From positions 139 to 64,138 of the forward strand of contig NZ_AQUZ01000034.1 in NCBI RefSeq assembly GCF_000372465.1: a stretch of DNA of 64,000 nucleotides. Reading direction: 5' to 3'. The notes under the pieces were generated by a model that saw only the letters and a program-made list of their open reading frames with translations, made no database searches and had not been told where the DNA came from. This DNA is from Kribbella catacumbae DSM 19601. GTDB taxonomy: Bacteria; Actinomycetota; Actinomycetes; Propionibacteriales; Kribbellaceae. A program made the position numbers and the translations under genes. Numbering within the stretch: the first letter of the stretch is position 1; the number at the start of each line of letters is the position of its first letter. This document shows positions 33,633-42,721 of this stretch, in pieces.

Positions 33633-35293
33633 CAGAGCATCTCCAGGTATCGGTGCACCAAGGTCACGGCCATCGCCCCGTCCCCGACCGCGGAAGCGAC
33701 CCGCTTGACGGACTCGGCCCGGACGTCGCCCGCCGCGAAGACGCCCGGCATGCTCGTCTCCAGATGGTACGGATCCCGCTCCAGCGCCCAGCCCGGCGGT
33801 CGCCCGCGCAGGTCCGGTCCGGTCAGCACGAATCCACGGTCGTCGCGCAACAGGTCACCTGGCAGCCAGTCGGTACGAGGTGCGGCGCCGATGAACACGA
33901 ACATCCACTCCGTATCCACCTCCCGGCTCTCCCCGGTCACGCTGTTGGTCAGCGTCACGCGTTCCAAGTGGTCCGAACCCTTGCAGGACACCACCTGCGT
34001 ACAGGTGTGCACCTCGATGTTGTCGATGCCGCCGAGCTGATCGATCAGGTACGACGACATGGTCGCCTCGAGCGAGGGACCTCTGACCAGCATATGCACG
34101 CGTTTGGCATGTCTCGAGAAATAGACCGCGGCCTGACCGGCGGAGTTCGCCCCGCCGATGATGTAAACCTCCTGGCCTGCGCAGCTCGGCCCTTCGGTGG
34201 TCGCCGAGCCGTAGTAGATCCCGCGGCCGCACAGGTCGTCCACGCCGGGCGCTTCGAGCGTCCGGTACGAGACGCCGGTCGCCAGGATCACTGAATGCGC
34301 TGAGATCTCGCTGCCGTCGGAGAACTGCAGGCGCCGGGCGGACCCGATCGTCTCGAGCCCGACCACCTGGCGCGCGGTCAGCAACTCGGCGCCGAAGCGA
34401 ACCGCCTGCCGCCGGGCCCGGTCGGTCAGCTGCGCCCCCGACACCCCGTCGGGGAAGCCCAGGTAGTTCTCGATCCGGCTCGACTGGCCAGCTTGGCCGC
34501 CGGTCGCGACCTGCTCGACCAGGACGGTCCGCAGCCCTTCGCTGGCGCCGTACACGGCAGCACCGAGGCCGGCAGGGCCGCCGCCGACCACCACGAGGTC
34601 GTAGAACTCCTCGGCGGGGTGGGTGGACAGACCGACCTTGTCAGCCAGCTCGGACTCCGACGGCGCCACCAGCACCGTACCGTCCGCAGTGATGACCACC
34701 GGCAGCGTCGTACCGTCGATGCCCGCGGCAACGAGTAGTCGCTGGCTCTCCTCGTCGTCGACGCCCATCCAGCGATAGGGCACGGCGTTGCGGGCGAGGA
34801 AGTCGCGCGCGGTGAACGACGGCGCCGACCAGCGATGGCCGATCACCCGGGTCTCGTCGCTGGGCACCTCGGGCGTCGACTTCCAGAGGTCGAGCATCGA
34901 GTCGACTACCGGGTAGAGCTTCTCTTCCGGTGGGTTCCAGGGTTTCAGCAGATAGTGGTCGAGGTCGACGACGTTGATCGCCTGGATGGCGGCGTCCGTG
35001 TCGGCGTACGCCGTGAGCAGGACCCGGCGGGCGAGCGGGAACAGGTCCATCGCCGCTTCGAGGAAGTCGATCCCGGACATGCCCGGCATCCGGTAGTCCG
35101 CGAGCAGCAGGGCGACCGGCTCGCCCCGCAGCTTGAGCTCCTTGAGCGCGTCAAGGGCCTGGTCCGGGGCCTCTGCCCGGACGATCCGGTTCTCCTCGCC
35201 GTACCGGCGCCTCAGATCGCGGGCGATCGACCGGGAGACGCCCGGATCGTCGTCCACGGTGAGGATCACCGGGCGGGATGTTGACGTTGGCAT
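33632..35293 (-). CDS. Response regulator fused to a thioredoxin-reductase-like flavoprotein
   Basis: A protein of 553 residues. Residues 1-125 are a receiver domain (ILTVDDDPGVSRSIARDL, phosphoacceptor aspartate in LLLADYRMPGMSG, lysine in YLLKPW). Residues ~150-230 look like a thioredoxin-fold insert. From ~235 a TrxR-type FAD/NAD(P)H module follows (VVVGGGPAGLGAAVYGASEG, ENYLGFPDGVSG, EVYIIGGANSAGQA, PGVFAAGDVR). The redox CxxC of true thioredoxin reductases is missing: that position reads ATTEGPSC. Phosphorylation may gate electron transfer. It forms an operon with the cNMP-domain kinase. Confidence 0.85.
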   Translation of the reverse strand: MPTSTSRPVILTVDDDPGVSRSIARDLRRRYGEENRIVRAEAPDQALDALKELKLRGEPVALLLADYRMPGMSGIDFLEAAMDLFPLARRVLLTAYADTDAAIQAINVVDLDHYLLKPWNPPEEKLYPVVDSMLDLWKSTPEVPSDETRVIGHRWSAPSFTARDFLARNAVPYRWMGVDDEESQRLLVAAGIDGTTLPVVITADGTVLVAPSESELADKVGLSTHPAEEFYDLVVVGGGPAGLGAAVYGASEGLRTVLVEQVATGGQAGQSSRIENYLGFPDGVSGAQLTDRARRQAVRFGAELLTARQVVGLETIGSARRLQFSDGSEISAHSVILATGVSYRTLEAPGVDDLCGRGIYYGSATTEGPSCAGQEVYIIGGANSAGQAAVYFSRHAKRVHMLVRGPSLEATMSSYLIDQLGGIDNIEVHTCTQVVSCKGSDHLERVTLTNSVTGESREVDTEWMFVFIGAAPRTDWLPGDLLRDDRGFVLTGPDLRGRPPGWALERDPYHLETSMPGVFAAGDVRAESVKRVASAVGDGAMAVTLVHRYLEML

Positions 35294-35348
35294 GCACCTT
35301 TCATACCAGCGGTCGGCGAATTCCCGTCATCGTTCATCCACAGGCGCA

Positions 35349-37124
35349 CTACGGAAGGGCTGCGAGGTACGGCGCGTGGCTGTTCTGGAACTCCCAGTTG
35401 TAGTAGCGGTCCCAGTTGATCGACCAGGTCATCAAGCCGCGGAACGACGGCGATGGACCGCCTCTAAGGGTGTAGCCACCACAACTTTGGCCCTTCACCA
35501 GACAGTCGAGCGCTTGGTGAACGGCTGCGGGGGCGGTGTAGCCGTTCCCTGCGCTGACCGCGGCCGGCAACCCGAAGGCGATCTGATCCTCGCGGAGACC
35601 CGGGAAAGTGTGGCCGGTGTTCGCGACCGGGAAGCCGGCCTTGATCATGTCGGTCATCGCGATGTGGAACTCCGCGCCGCCCATGTTGTGGTAGACGTTG
35701 TCGAGCCCCATCACGGGCCCGGAGTTGTAGTCCTGGACGTGCAGCACGGTCAGCGCGTCGCGCATCGCGTGGATCACCGGCAGGTACGAGCCGGTCCGGT
35801 TGTCGCCGCCGCCCGCGCCGCCGTAGAACTGGTAGCCGACCTGCACGAAGAACGTCTCGGGCGCCATCGTCAGCACGAACTTCGCCCCGTACTTCGCTTT
35901 GAGCGTTTTCAGCGCGCTGATCAGGTTCACCACCACTGGGGTGGTCGGGTTGCGGAAGTCGGTGTCGCCGGCGTTGAGGTGGAGCGAGTGGCCCTCGAAG
36001 TCGATGTCGAGCCCGTCCAGGCCCCACCGGTCGATGATCGCGCTGACCGAGTTCACGAACGCGTCGCGGGCCGCCGTACTGGTGAGCTGGACCTGACCGT
36101 TGGCGCCGCCGATCGAGATCAGCACCTTCTTGCCCTGGGCCTGTTTCGCCTTGATCGCGGCAAGGAAATCGGCGTCGCTCTCGACGTTCGGGCACTCGCT
36201 GACCGGGCAGCGGTTGAACCGGATGTCGCCCGACGTGACCGAAGTGGGTTCGCCGAAGGAGAGGTTGATGAGGTTCCACGCGGCCGGGATGTCGGCCATC
36301 CGGATGTACCCCGAACCGTTAGCGAAGCTCGCGTGCAGGTAGCCGATCAGGGCGTGCTTCGGTAGGCCTGTGCTGGTGCAACCGGTCGTAGTACCGGATG
36401 CTGCTGCGCTCTTGGCCGACTCCCCGTTGCTGTTGTACGCCGCGACTGTATAGCTGTGACTAGTACACGCGGCTAGGCCGTCGACGCTGGTGGAGGTACC
36501 AGTCACCGTCTTGACCGCGGTGGAGCCTTCGTAGACCCGATACCCGGTCACTGTGCCAGTGGAGGCCGGCCAGCTCAGCGAGATCGCGCTGTTCGTAGTA
36601 CCGGTGACTGACGGCGCCCCTGGTACTCCGGGAACGCCAGCCGGCGGGTTGCCGCCGGGCCCGTCGAGGTTGACGTCATCAGCCTGGTACGCCGGTTGCC
36701 CGTACCACCCATGCAAGTAGATCTGCGCCGACGTCTGACTGGCACCACTCGTAAACGCGACCGTCAGCTGGCTGTAGCCACTAGCCGAGGGCGTCCAGGT
36801 AGAGGCACCACCCGTCACACCCAGGTAGACATACGACCCACGCACCCAGGCCGACAACGTGTACGCCGTACTGGGCTGCACCGCCACCGTCTGACTGCAC
36901 TGCGCAGTATCGGATGCCGACACCGCTCCATTCAACGCAAATCCGCCAGACCGGGTCGGGCTGGTAATCACCGACCCACCCGAGCAGGTCCACCCACTCA
37001 ACGACCCCGCCTCGAACCCGGGATTGACCAGCAGATTCGCCGCCTGCGCAGTCTGCGCGACACCGACAAGACCGGCAACAACAAGCAGAAAGCCAAGAAG
37101 CGCGGCAAAACACCGTGAACGCAT
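35349..37124 (-). CDS. Secreted GH18 chitinase with CBM and fibronectin-III domains
   Basis: A protein of 591 residues. Signal peptide (MRSRCFAALLGFLLVVAGLV), then a family-4/9-like carbohydrate-binding module (NLLVNPGFEAGSLSGWTCSG), a linker and an FnIII domain (PGAPSVTGTTNSAISLSWPA). The GH18 barrel from ~260 has the catalytic DxxDxDxE motif in LDGLDIDFEGH, preceded by KVLISIGGANG and followed by FVLTMAPETFF and GLMTWSINWDRYY. It degrades chitin outside the cell. GGAGG sits seven bases before the ATG. It resembles Streptomyces chitinases with the same module order. Confidence 0.92.
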   Translation of the reverse strand: MRSRCFAALLGFLLVVAGLVGVAQTAQAANLLVNPGFEAGSLSGWTCSGGSVITSPTRSGGFALNGAVSASDTAQCSQTVAVQPSTAYTLSAWVRGSYVYLGVTGGASTWTPSASGYSQLTVAFTSGASQTSAQIYLHGWYGQPAYQADDVNLDGPGGNPPAGVPGVPGAPSVTGTTNSAISLSWPASTGTVTGYRVYEGSTAVKTVTGTSTSVDGLAACTSHSYTVAAYNSNGESAKSAAASGTTTGCTSTGLPKHALIGYLHASFANGSGYIRMADIPAAWNLINLSFGEPTSVTSGDIRFNRCPVSECPNVESDADFLAAIKAKQAQGKKVLISIGGANGQVQLTSTAARDAFVNSVSAIIDRWGLDGLDIDFEGHSLHLNAGDTDFRNPTTPVVVNLISALKTLKAKYGAKFVLTMAPETFFVQVGYQFYGGAGGGDNRTGSYLPVIHAMRDALTVLHVQDYNSGPVMGLDNVYHNMGGAEFHIAMTDMIKAGFPVANTGHTFPGLREDQIAFGLPAAVSAGNGYTAPAAVHQALDCLVKGQSCGGYTLRGGPSPSFRGLMTWSINWDRYYNWEFQNSHAPYLAALP

Positions 37125-37352
37125 GGGCGGACCTCCAGCAGCGAGAGTGCATTAAGTAGAGACCTTGCAAAACTCCCGGTCAAGGCATCGCTCTGTCGGA
37201 AACCCGCCTCTGTGGGAAACCCGCCCGGTACCTGCAGGGCAGGAGCGGTCGCCTCAGCGCTGTTCGTGGTGTTTGGACACGGTGAAGCGGACTCGCTATC
37301 GTGCGCGGGCGACCGGAGAACCACCGGAGCATCCGTTCCGGAGGTGGGTTCC

Positions 37353-38159
37353 GTGGTCCCGAGCATCCTCAGTAGCGCCATCTCGTTGGTGTCAGTAGAC
37401 AGCACCGCCTACAAGATCGGCACCGCTATACCGACCGTGTTGGGGCTGGCCCTGCTGATCGGTGGGCTGGTGGCGCTCCTTCGCATCAACCGCCGCGACA
37501 GGGCCACGCCGACGCCGGTCTTGCCGCCATCAGTTCCCAGCACCGCCTCCCACCCGGATGCCATGCCGCCGTACAGGCACAGCGACGCGCCCCACGTGTC
37601 CGGCATGCACAAGCCGAAGGACCGGGCCAAGGAGATTGCGATCGTGTGCCTCGCTGTCGGCGGAGTGATCGTGCTCGGCGGCCTGGCGAACTCGATGCAG
37701 TCGGCCAGCGCGGAACCCGAGCGGCGAATCGTGATCGCCGAGACAGCCGGAGGGGTGCCCCGCGTCCAACTCACGCCAGAGGTCACCGCCACGCTGGAGC
37801 AGCGTCGAAGCGCCGCCGCCCAGAAAGGCATCGAGCTCCAGTACGGCGGGTACGCGCACCCCGCAGGCGGCGATGCCTACATCCTCTTCCTGGGCGGCAA
37901 ACAGCAGGCTTCCGATCCGGAACAGAGCATCAACGACTTCTTCGCCGGTATCGCGGAGAGCAGCGGCGTACAGGCCAAGCTCACGGAGTACCCGGCCGGC
38001 GACCTAGGCGGCGAGGTGCGCTGCGCCGCCACCACCGAACTCCGCTGCGCCTGGGCAGACCGGACCACCTACGGAATGCTGATGGCAACCAACATCACCG
38101 AAGCAGACCTCGCCGCACTACTGATCAAGATGCGCCCCAACCTCGAACAACCGAAGTAA
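37353..38159 (+). CDS. Hypothetical two-transmembrane protein
   Basis: A protein of 268 residues from a GTG at 37353 (GGAGG eight bases upstream). Two hydrophobic segments are visible: IGTAIPTVLGLALLIGGLVA near residue 20 and IAIVCLAVGGVIVLGGL near 105, separated by a proline-rich basic loop. The C-terminal ~140 residues are outside the second helix and contain two cysteines (VRCAATTELRCAW) that could form a disulphide. No family recognised. It is divergent from the chitinase gene. Confidence 0.65.
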   Translation: MVPSILSSAISLVSVDSTAYKIGTAIPTVLGLALLIGGLVALLRINRRDRATPTPVLPPSVPSTASHPDAMPPYRHSDAPHVSGMHKPKDRAKEIAIVCLAVGGVIVLGGLANSMQSASAEPERRIVIAETAGGVPRVQLTPEVTATLEQRRSAAAQKGIELQYGGYAHPAGGDAYILFLGGKQQASDPEQSINDFFAGIAESSGVQAKLTEYPAGDLGGEVRCAATTELRCAWADRTTYGMLMATNITEADLAALLIKMRPNLEQPK

Positions 38160-38276
38160 CCACCCCGACCTAGCCCCTGACCGGGCGAGCATCTGAGCCC
38201 ATACAGCAGCGTCGACCGGGGGTAAGCTCTGCCTTCGGCCCGACGGGCGAGTCCGGTGGGGAGGATGGGACACCAG

Positions 38277-39005
38277 ATGATGATGCGTGCCGGTTTTGCC
38301 CTGCTCGCCGTGCCACTGCTGGTCAGCTGCGGCGGCTCCGCCGAGCAGAGCGCGCCGCCACCGAGGGTACCGGCCACAGCTTCATCGACTCCGGCACCGC
38401 AAGCATCGGCTCCTGGGCCGAAGCCATTACGTACTTCAGCGCCGCGGCCGACCGCGCCCACAGCCACGTCACGGCAAGACGATCTTGCCCAGCTGGTCGT
38501 CCGATCCGCCACATTCACTCGACCGTCGTCGCGCGACTGGGATCAGCAAAGGATCGGTCCGTTCGACGTGGAGCGGTTCGTCAGCAAGTTGTCCGGGACG
38601 CCGAAGGAGGATCGGAGGCTGCTCGCCCGGACCGGATTCGTCCAGGGGTATGTCAGCATCCGCATGTCGTCTGATGACCGGCGCCTGGTCGTCTACCTGT
38701 ACCGGTTCCGTACTCACGAAGGCGCGGTAGCGCTCCAGAATAGCTTCTGGAGACAGTACGAGCACGGCGACACCTTCACGGTCCGGGGCATCCCGCGCAC
38801 CTGGACGGATGCAGGATTGAAAAAGAAGTCGTCTCCCACGCTCTTCATGGCAACTGCGAATGCGGACTTTGTCGTCGGCAACGTTCTCGCCCAAGTGACA
38901 GTGACCGAGTCCAGCAAGACCGCCGACGGCCTACGCCCAGACACCCGACTCGCCGCCACCATCTCAAACCTCCAGCACGATCACCTCCTCAAGGCCGCCG
39001 GCTGA
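38277..39005 (+). CDS. Hypothetical lipoprotein
   Basis: A protein of 242 residues. It begins MMMRAGFALLAVPLLVSC, giving a lipobox (LLVSC) for lipid anchoring, then a ~45-residue Pro/Ala/Thr-rich stalk and a globular domain with WDQQRIGPFDVERFV, VVYLYRFRTHEGAVALQNSF and VRGIPRTWTD. The last block resembles periplasmic domains of unknown function that bind small ligands. No enzyme motif seen. Three consecutive ATGs make the exact start uncertain. Confidence 0.65.
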   Translation: MMMRAGFALLAVPLLVSCGGSAEQSAPPPRVPATASSTPAPQASAPGPKPLRTSAPRPTAPTATSRQDDLAQLVVRSATFTRPSSRDWDQQRIGPFDVERFVSKLSGTPKEDRRLLARTGFVQGYVSIRMSSDDRRLVVYLYRFRTHEGAVALQNSFWRQYEHGDTFTVRGIPRTWTDAGLKKKSSPTLFMATANADFVVGNVLAQVTVTESSKTADGLRPDTRLAATISNLQHDHLLKAAG

Positions 39006-39326
39006 TCCATCACCACCGCAGCACCTGCACACGCTCTACGCAGCTACGCGCTGAATATCGATCGGACAGCCGTGCCTGGCTAACCGTGGGCTGAAGAGGC
39101 GCAGCCCTTGAAAGGCGCCCATGGCTGCATCGGCGCAGACGGCTGCGAAGCAGGGACCACCGAACCCAAGGTGCCGTGTGAATTCACAGGGTTCGCTGGT
39201 TGGTGGCGTGCAGATCGTTATGTAAGGTTTTTTGCGGAGCCGTAACGTCGGCGGTGGCGGTAGCGATGGGTGCAGGGGCCGCTCTTGCGGTTCGTTCCCG
39301 CCCTGTCTAGGCCTTGGGGGTCTGCG
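39006..39326. other. Intergenic region with a perfect 12-bp palindrome
   Basis: No convincing gene. TGTGAATTCACA at 39177-39188 is a perfect 12-bp palindrome about 150 bp upstream of the subtilase start and could be an operator. Its half-sites match the Crp arms TGTGA/TCACA, but with a 2-bp instead of 6-bp centre. A long antisense reading frame crossing here is treated as a shadow. Confidence 0.5.
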
Positions 39327-42221
39327 TTGTCCCGCTCCGTCCGTTTGCTGCATCTGGCCGTGCCCGCGGCCCTGGTTGCAGGTGGTTTGGTTGTTGTGAC
39401 CGGCTCGTCCGGTTCGGCTGCCGAGCCCGGTCCCTACCGGCCGCCGTTCACCGCTCACCACAACTCCGCGAAGGCCGAGTTCGAGCCGAACGCGGTGATA
39501 GTGAAGTTCAAGAAGAAGGCCACTGCCTCGGCCCGCGAGGCCGCGGTCTCGAAGTTCCGCGCGACCACCGAGGACTCGGTGTCGTCGGACATCGTCAAGC
39601 TCGAGGGCGACCTCCCGGCCCCGGAACTGCTGAAGAAGGTCAAGGCAGACCCGACGGTCGAGCTCGCCGCGCTGAACTATAAGCGCCGCATCGCAGCCGT
39701 CCCGAACGACGAGTACTACGGCACCGACCAGGCGCTGTCCCTGAACACGGTCCGGGTCCCGCAGGCCTGGGACCTGTCCAAGTCGACCGGCAGCCAGATC
39801 GTCGCGGTGCTCGACACCGGCGTCGACGCCGGCCACCCCGACCTCGCCGGCCATCTCGTGCCCGGCTACAACGCGGTGTCGAGCACCCGGCCGAACCCGG
39901 TCGACGACAACGGCCACGGCACCATGACGCTCGGCATCATCGCCGCCGGTGCGAACAACGGCATCGGCGTGGCCGGTGTCGGCTGGAACGTCAAGGCGAT
40001 GCCGGTCAAGGTCTTGGACGCGAAGGGCGAGGGGTACGACGCGGACATCGCCGAGGGCGTCGACTGGGCGGTCGCCCACGGCACCAAGGTGATCAATATG
40101 TCCCTGAGCGGTCCGGGCGACAACGCAGTCCTGCGCGACGCGATACAGCGCGCGGTCGCCGCGGGAGTCGTCGTAGTTGCCGCGGCCGGCAACGAGGGCA
40201 ACGACGTCGTGCAGTACCCGGCGGCGTACCCGGAGGTCATCGCCGTTGGGGCGACCAACGCCTATGGCGTGATGACCTACTTCAGCTCGCACGGCGACTG
40301 GGTCGACATCGCCGCACCCGGCTGGGACATCCTCAGCACCGGCGTACGGTCGATGACCCCGTCCGGCTATGAGCCGTACTGGTACTGCACCGGTACCTCC
40401 TGCTCCGCGCCGATCGTCGCCGCTGTCGCGGCGCTGGTGAAGAACAAATGGCCGGCGTTCACGCCGGCCCAGGTGCAGACCCGGCTGAAGTTGCTGTCCC
40501 GCGACGCAGGTCCGCGTGGCATCGACCCGTACTACGGGGCCGGTGTCCTGGATGCATACGCCGATCTCGGTGGCAAGAGGACCGGAGACTTCCGGATCAA
40601 CCCGGTGGGGGGCACAGACCAGCCCGGGGACGCGGCTGAGATCGTCTCGGTTCCCGCCACGTCCAGCTCGGTCGTCGGAATCGAGGGCGACGTCAACTGG
40701 AGCGAGCTGAAGTCGAGCGTGGCACGCAACCTGAAGGTGACGCTGACCGGGCCAGAGTTCGACTGCGCCAACTCGGCGAACTTCGCACCGCGACTCGACG
40801 TGTACGACGGCGAACTCCGATCTCTGGCGCATGCGGTGAACGCGTTCCCGGCAACGGGATGCGGCCAGCCGGTCAAGCTGTCCGTAACCGTCAACGTCAG
40901 CGCGCCGGCCGGCAGCACGTTCTTTGCCGTGCGCAACGACAACGGGTCGTGGGACAACAGCAAGGCCTACACGCTCTCCATCACCGAAGAAGGCGCCGGC
41001 TCCGCCCCGACAGGGACCGCGTATCCCGTGCGGGACGTGCTTCCGCGGGATATGTCGGAGACGACCCGGACAATGGATCCGTCAGTGACATTCGCACGTG
41101 ATGTGGTCGCGAACACCGTGACCGCGTCCACGGTGCGGCTGCTGAGCGGAAAGACGGGCACCACGGTGGCTGCGACGGTCGCCTACGACGCAGCGACCAG
41201 GCGGGCCGTGATCACTGCGACCCCACCACCAGCCGCCGCATACCCGGATGACCCCGAGGCGCTGACCGACAACACGCCGTACCGGATTCGCGTCACGGGT
41301 GTCCAGGAGGCTGACGGTACGCCGCTGGCACCGTTCACCAGCACCTTCTTCACGGCAGACACCGTGCCGCCGCAGGTGGCGCCGTTCGATGCAACTGGTG
41401 CGTACCTGGCCGCGAACCTCTCATGGACGATTCACCCCATGACCGACCTGGATAAGGTCATCGTGCGGCGGAACGCCGGCAACACCGTACCGACGCCGAC
41501 CACCGGCACGCTCGTCTACTCGGGCACCGGGACCGCGGTGAAGGACACGGGTCTGGCGCAGGGCGTCACCTACACGTACGCCGCGTTTGCCCTGGATCAC
41601 CCCGGCCAGTACAGCTTGCCCAACCTCAAACGACTGCTGGGGATGAAGACGGGGATCAGCACGACCTCGACGCTGATCAACTACGGCGGGTCGATCACCT
41701 TGCGTGGGAGCCTGCTCGGGATCGACAACAAGGCGTACTACGGCGTGCCGATCAACATGTACGTGCGGCCGAAGAACTCGTCGACGTTCAAGCTGCTCGC
41801 TACCGTGAAGACCACGAAGACCGGAACCGTCAGCTACACCTACAAGCCGACGGTGTCGTCAGTGATCATGATGACCTTCCCCGGCAACGACGACATGATG
41901 GGGACCCGGACGCCGGACATCACCGTGCAGGTCGCGCCGACGATCTCGGCGACGCTGTCGCCAGCGACGATCCGGCTCGGGCAGGCGACGAAGTTCTCCG
42001 GGTACCTCGCTCCGGCGCACTACGGCAAGCCTGTCTACCTGCAGCAGTACGCGAACAAGACCTGGAAGTCGATCGCCTCGGTCAAGCAGAGCGCCTCAGG
42101 GGCCTACGCCTTCGGCATCAAGCCGGCCATCCGCGGCCAGATCGCCTACCGTGTCTGGTTCCCCGGCGACGCCGATCACGCCCAGGCGTTCGCGACAAAC
42201 AAGATCCTCACGATCAGCTGA
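39327..42221 (+). CDS. Large secreted subtilisin-like serine protease (S8)
   Basis: A protein of 964 residues from TTG at 39327 (GGGGG six bases upstream); a GTG at 39270 is the alternative. A signal peptide (SRSVRLLHLAVPAALVAGGL) is followed by an inhibitor-like propeptide (NAVIVKFKKKATASAREAAV). The catalytic triad is visible: Asp in VAVLDTGVDAGHPD, His in DDNGHGTMTLG, Ser in GTSCSAPIVAA, with the oxyanion asparagine in VVAAAGNEGND. The C-terminal ~500 residues are beta-rich: a pre-peptidase-like domain, a Big/FnIII-type domain, and two repeats (SATLSPATIRLGQATKFSG) like bacterial surface modules. It probably digests extracellular protein. Confidence 0.88.
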   Translation: MSRSVRLLHLAVPAALVAGGLVVVTGSSGSAAEPGPYRPPFTAHHNSAKAEFEPNAVIVKFKKKATASAREAAVSKFRATTEDSVSSDIVKLEGDLPAPELLKKVKADPTVELAALNYKRRIAAVPNDEYYGTDQALSLNTVRVPQAWDLSKSTGSQIVAVLDTGVDAGHPDLAGHLVPGYNAVSSTRPNPVDDNGHGTMTLGIIAAGANNGIGVAGVGWNVKAMPVKVLDAKGEGYDADIAEGVDWAVAHGTKVINMSLSGPGDNAVLRDAIQRAVAAGVVVVAAAGNEGNDVVQYPAAYPEVIAVGATNAYGVMTYFSSHGDWVDIAAPGWDILSTGVRSMTPSGYEPYWYCTGTSCSAPIVAAVAALVKNKWPAFTPAQVQTRLKLLSRDAGPRGIDPYYGAGVLDAYADLGGKRTGDFRINPVGGTDQPGDAAEIVSVPATSSSVVGIEGDVNWSELKSSVARNLKVTLTGPEFDCANSANFAPRLDVYDGELRSLAHAVNAFPATGCGQPVKLSVTVNVSAPAGSTFFAVRNDNGSWDNSKAYTLSITEEGAGSAPTGTAYPVRDVLPRDMSETTRTMDPSVTFARDVVANTVTASTVRLLSGKTGTTVAATVAYDAATRRAVITATPPPAAAYPDDPEALTDNTPYRIRVTGVQEADGTPLAPFTSTFFTADTVPPQVAPFDATGAYLAANLSWTIHPMTDLDKVIVRRNAGNTVPTPTTGTLVYSGTGTAVKDTGLAQGVTYTYAAFALDHPGQYSLPNLKRLLGMKTGISTTSTLINYGGSITLRGSLLGIDNKAYYGVPINMYVRPKNSSTFKLLATVKTTKTGTVSYTYKPTVSSVIMMTFPGNDDMMGTRTPDITVQVAPTISATLSPATIRLGQATKFSGYLAPAHYGKPVYLQQYANKTWKSIASVKQSASGAYAFGIKPAIRGQIAYRVWFPGDADHAQAFATNKILTIS

Positions 42222-42227
42222 CCCAAA

Positions 42228-42258
42228 CGCGCCCCGGCCGCCTACCGACCGGGGCGCG
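42228..42258 (+). terminator. Terminator hairpin after the subtilase gene
   Basis: The arms CGCGCCCCGG (42228-42237) and CCGGGGCGCG (42249-42258) are perfect complements with an 11-nt loop, starting 7 bp after the stop. No U-tract. Confidence 0.75.
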
Positions 42259-42315
42259 TAACCGCTGTCTATCGCTCCCGACACGACGCTGTCGTACGCG
42301 TCGTTGAAAGAGTCG

Positions 42316-42669
42316 TCAGAGTCGCGACCGACGATCTTGGGACCTCGCCGCACGCGGCGGGCCGCACCACGAGAACCAGACCTCGACCAGGTTCATCCAG
42401 GATGCGTGGGTGGGTGTGAAGTGCACGCTGACGCGGGGATTGCCAGCCAGCCAGGCCTTGATCTTGGGGTGTTTGTCGGCGGCGTAGTTGTCCATCACCA
42501 GGTGCAGTTCGCGCTCGGGGTGGGCACGGGCGACCTGCCTGAGGAAGGCCAGGAACTGTTCGTGGCGGTGTCTCGGTTTGCATGCCGCGGAGCCCTGGCC
42601 GGTGGCGATCTCCAGGCACGATCCCGTCTTGTTTCCGCACGCCTTCAGCAGAGCTTTGGACGGCGGCAA
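42316..42669 (-). pseudogene. IS630-family transposase fragment
   Basis: About 117 codons encode the middle of an IS630 DDE transposase: KPRHRHEQFLAFLRQVARAH, then ELHLVMDNYAADKHPKIKAW with the second catalytic aspartate, and VHFTPTHASWMNLVEVWFS. The N-terminal HTH, first aspartate and the region after LVEVWFS with the final glutamate context are gone. No terminal inverted repeats were identified. An old, immobile remnant next to the subtilase terminator. Confidence 0.8.
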
Positions 42670-42721
42670 AAGGATTGCCCCGCCCCAGCAGAGCCGAGCG
42701 AGGCAAGAACAGCAGTAGTGG

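Noticed and set aside
33632..35293. Annotation as plain thioredoxin reductase (trxB)
   Set aside because: The CxxC motif is absent and an N-terminal receiver domain is present.
39036..40832. 598-codon open frame antisense to the subtilase gene
   Set aside because: It lies opposite a gene with a full catalytic triad, and its residue composition (Val/Arg/Gly/Asp) is typical of a high-GC antisense shadow.
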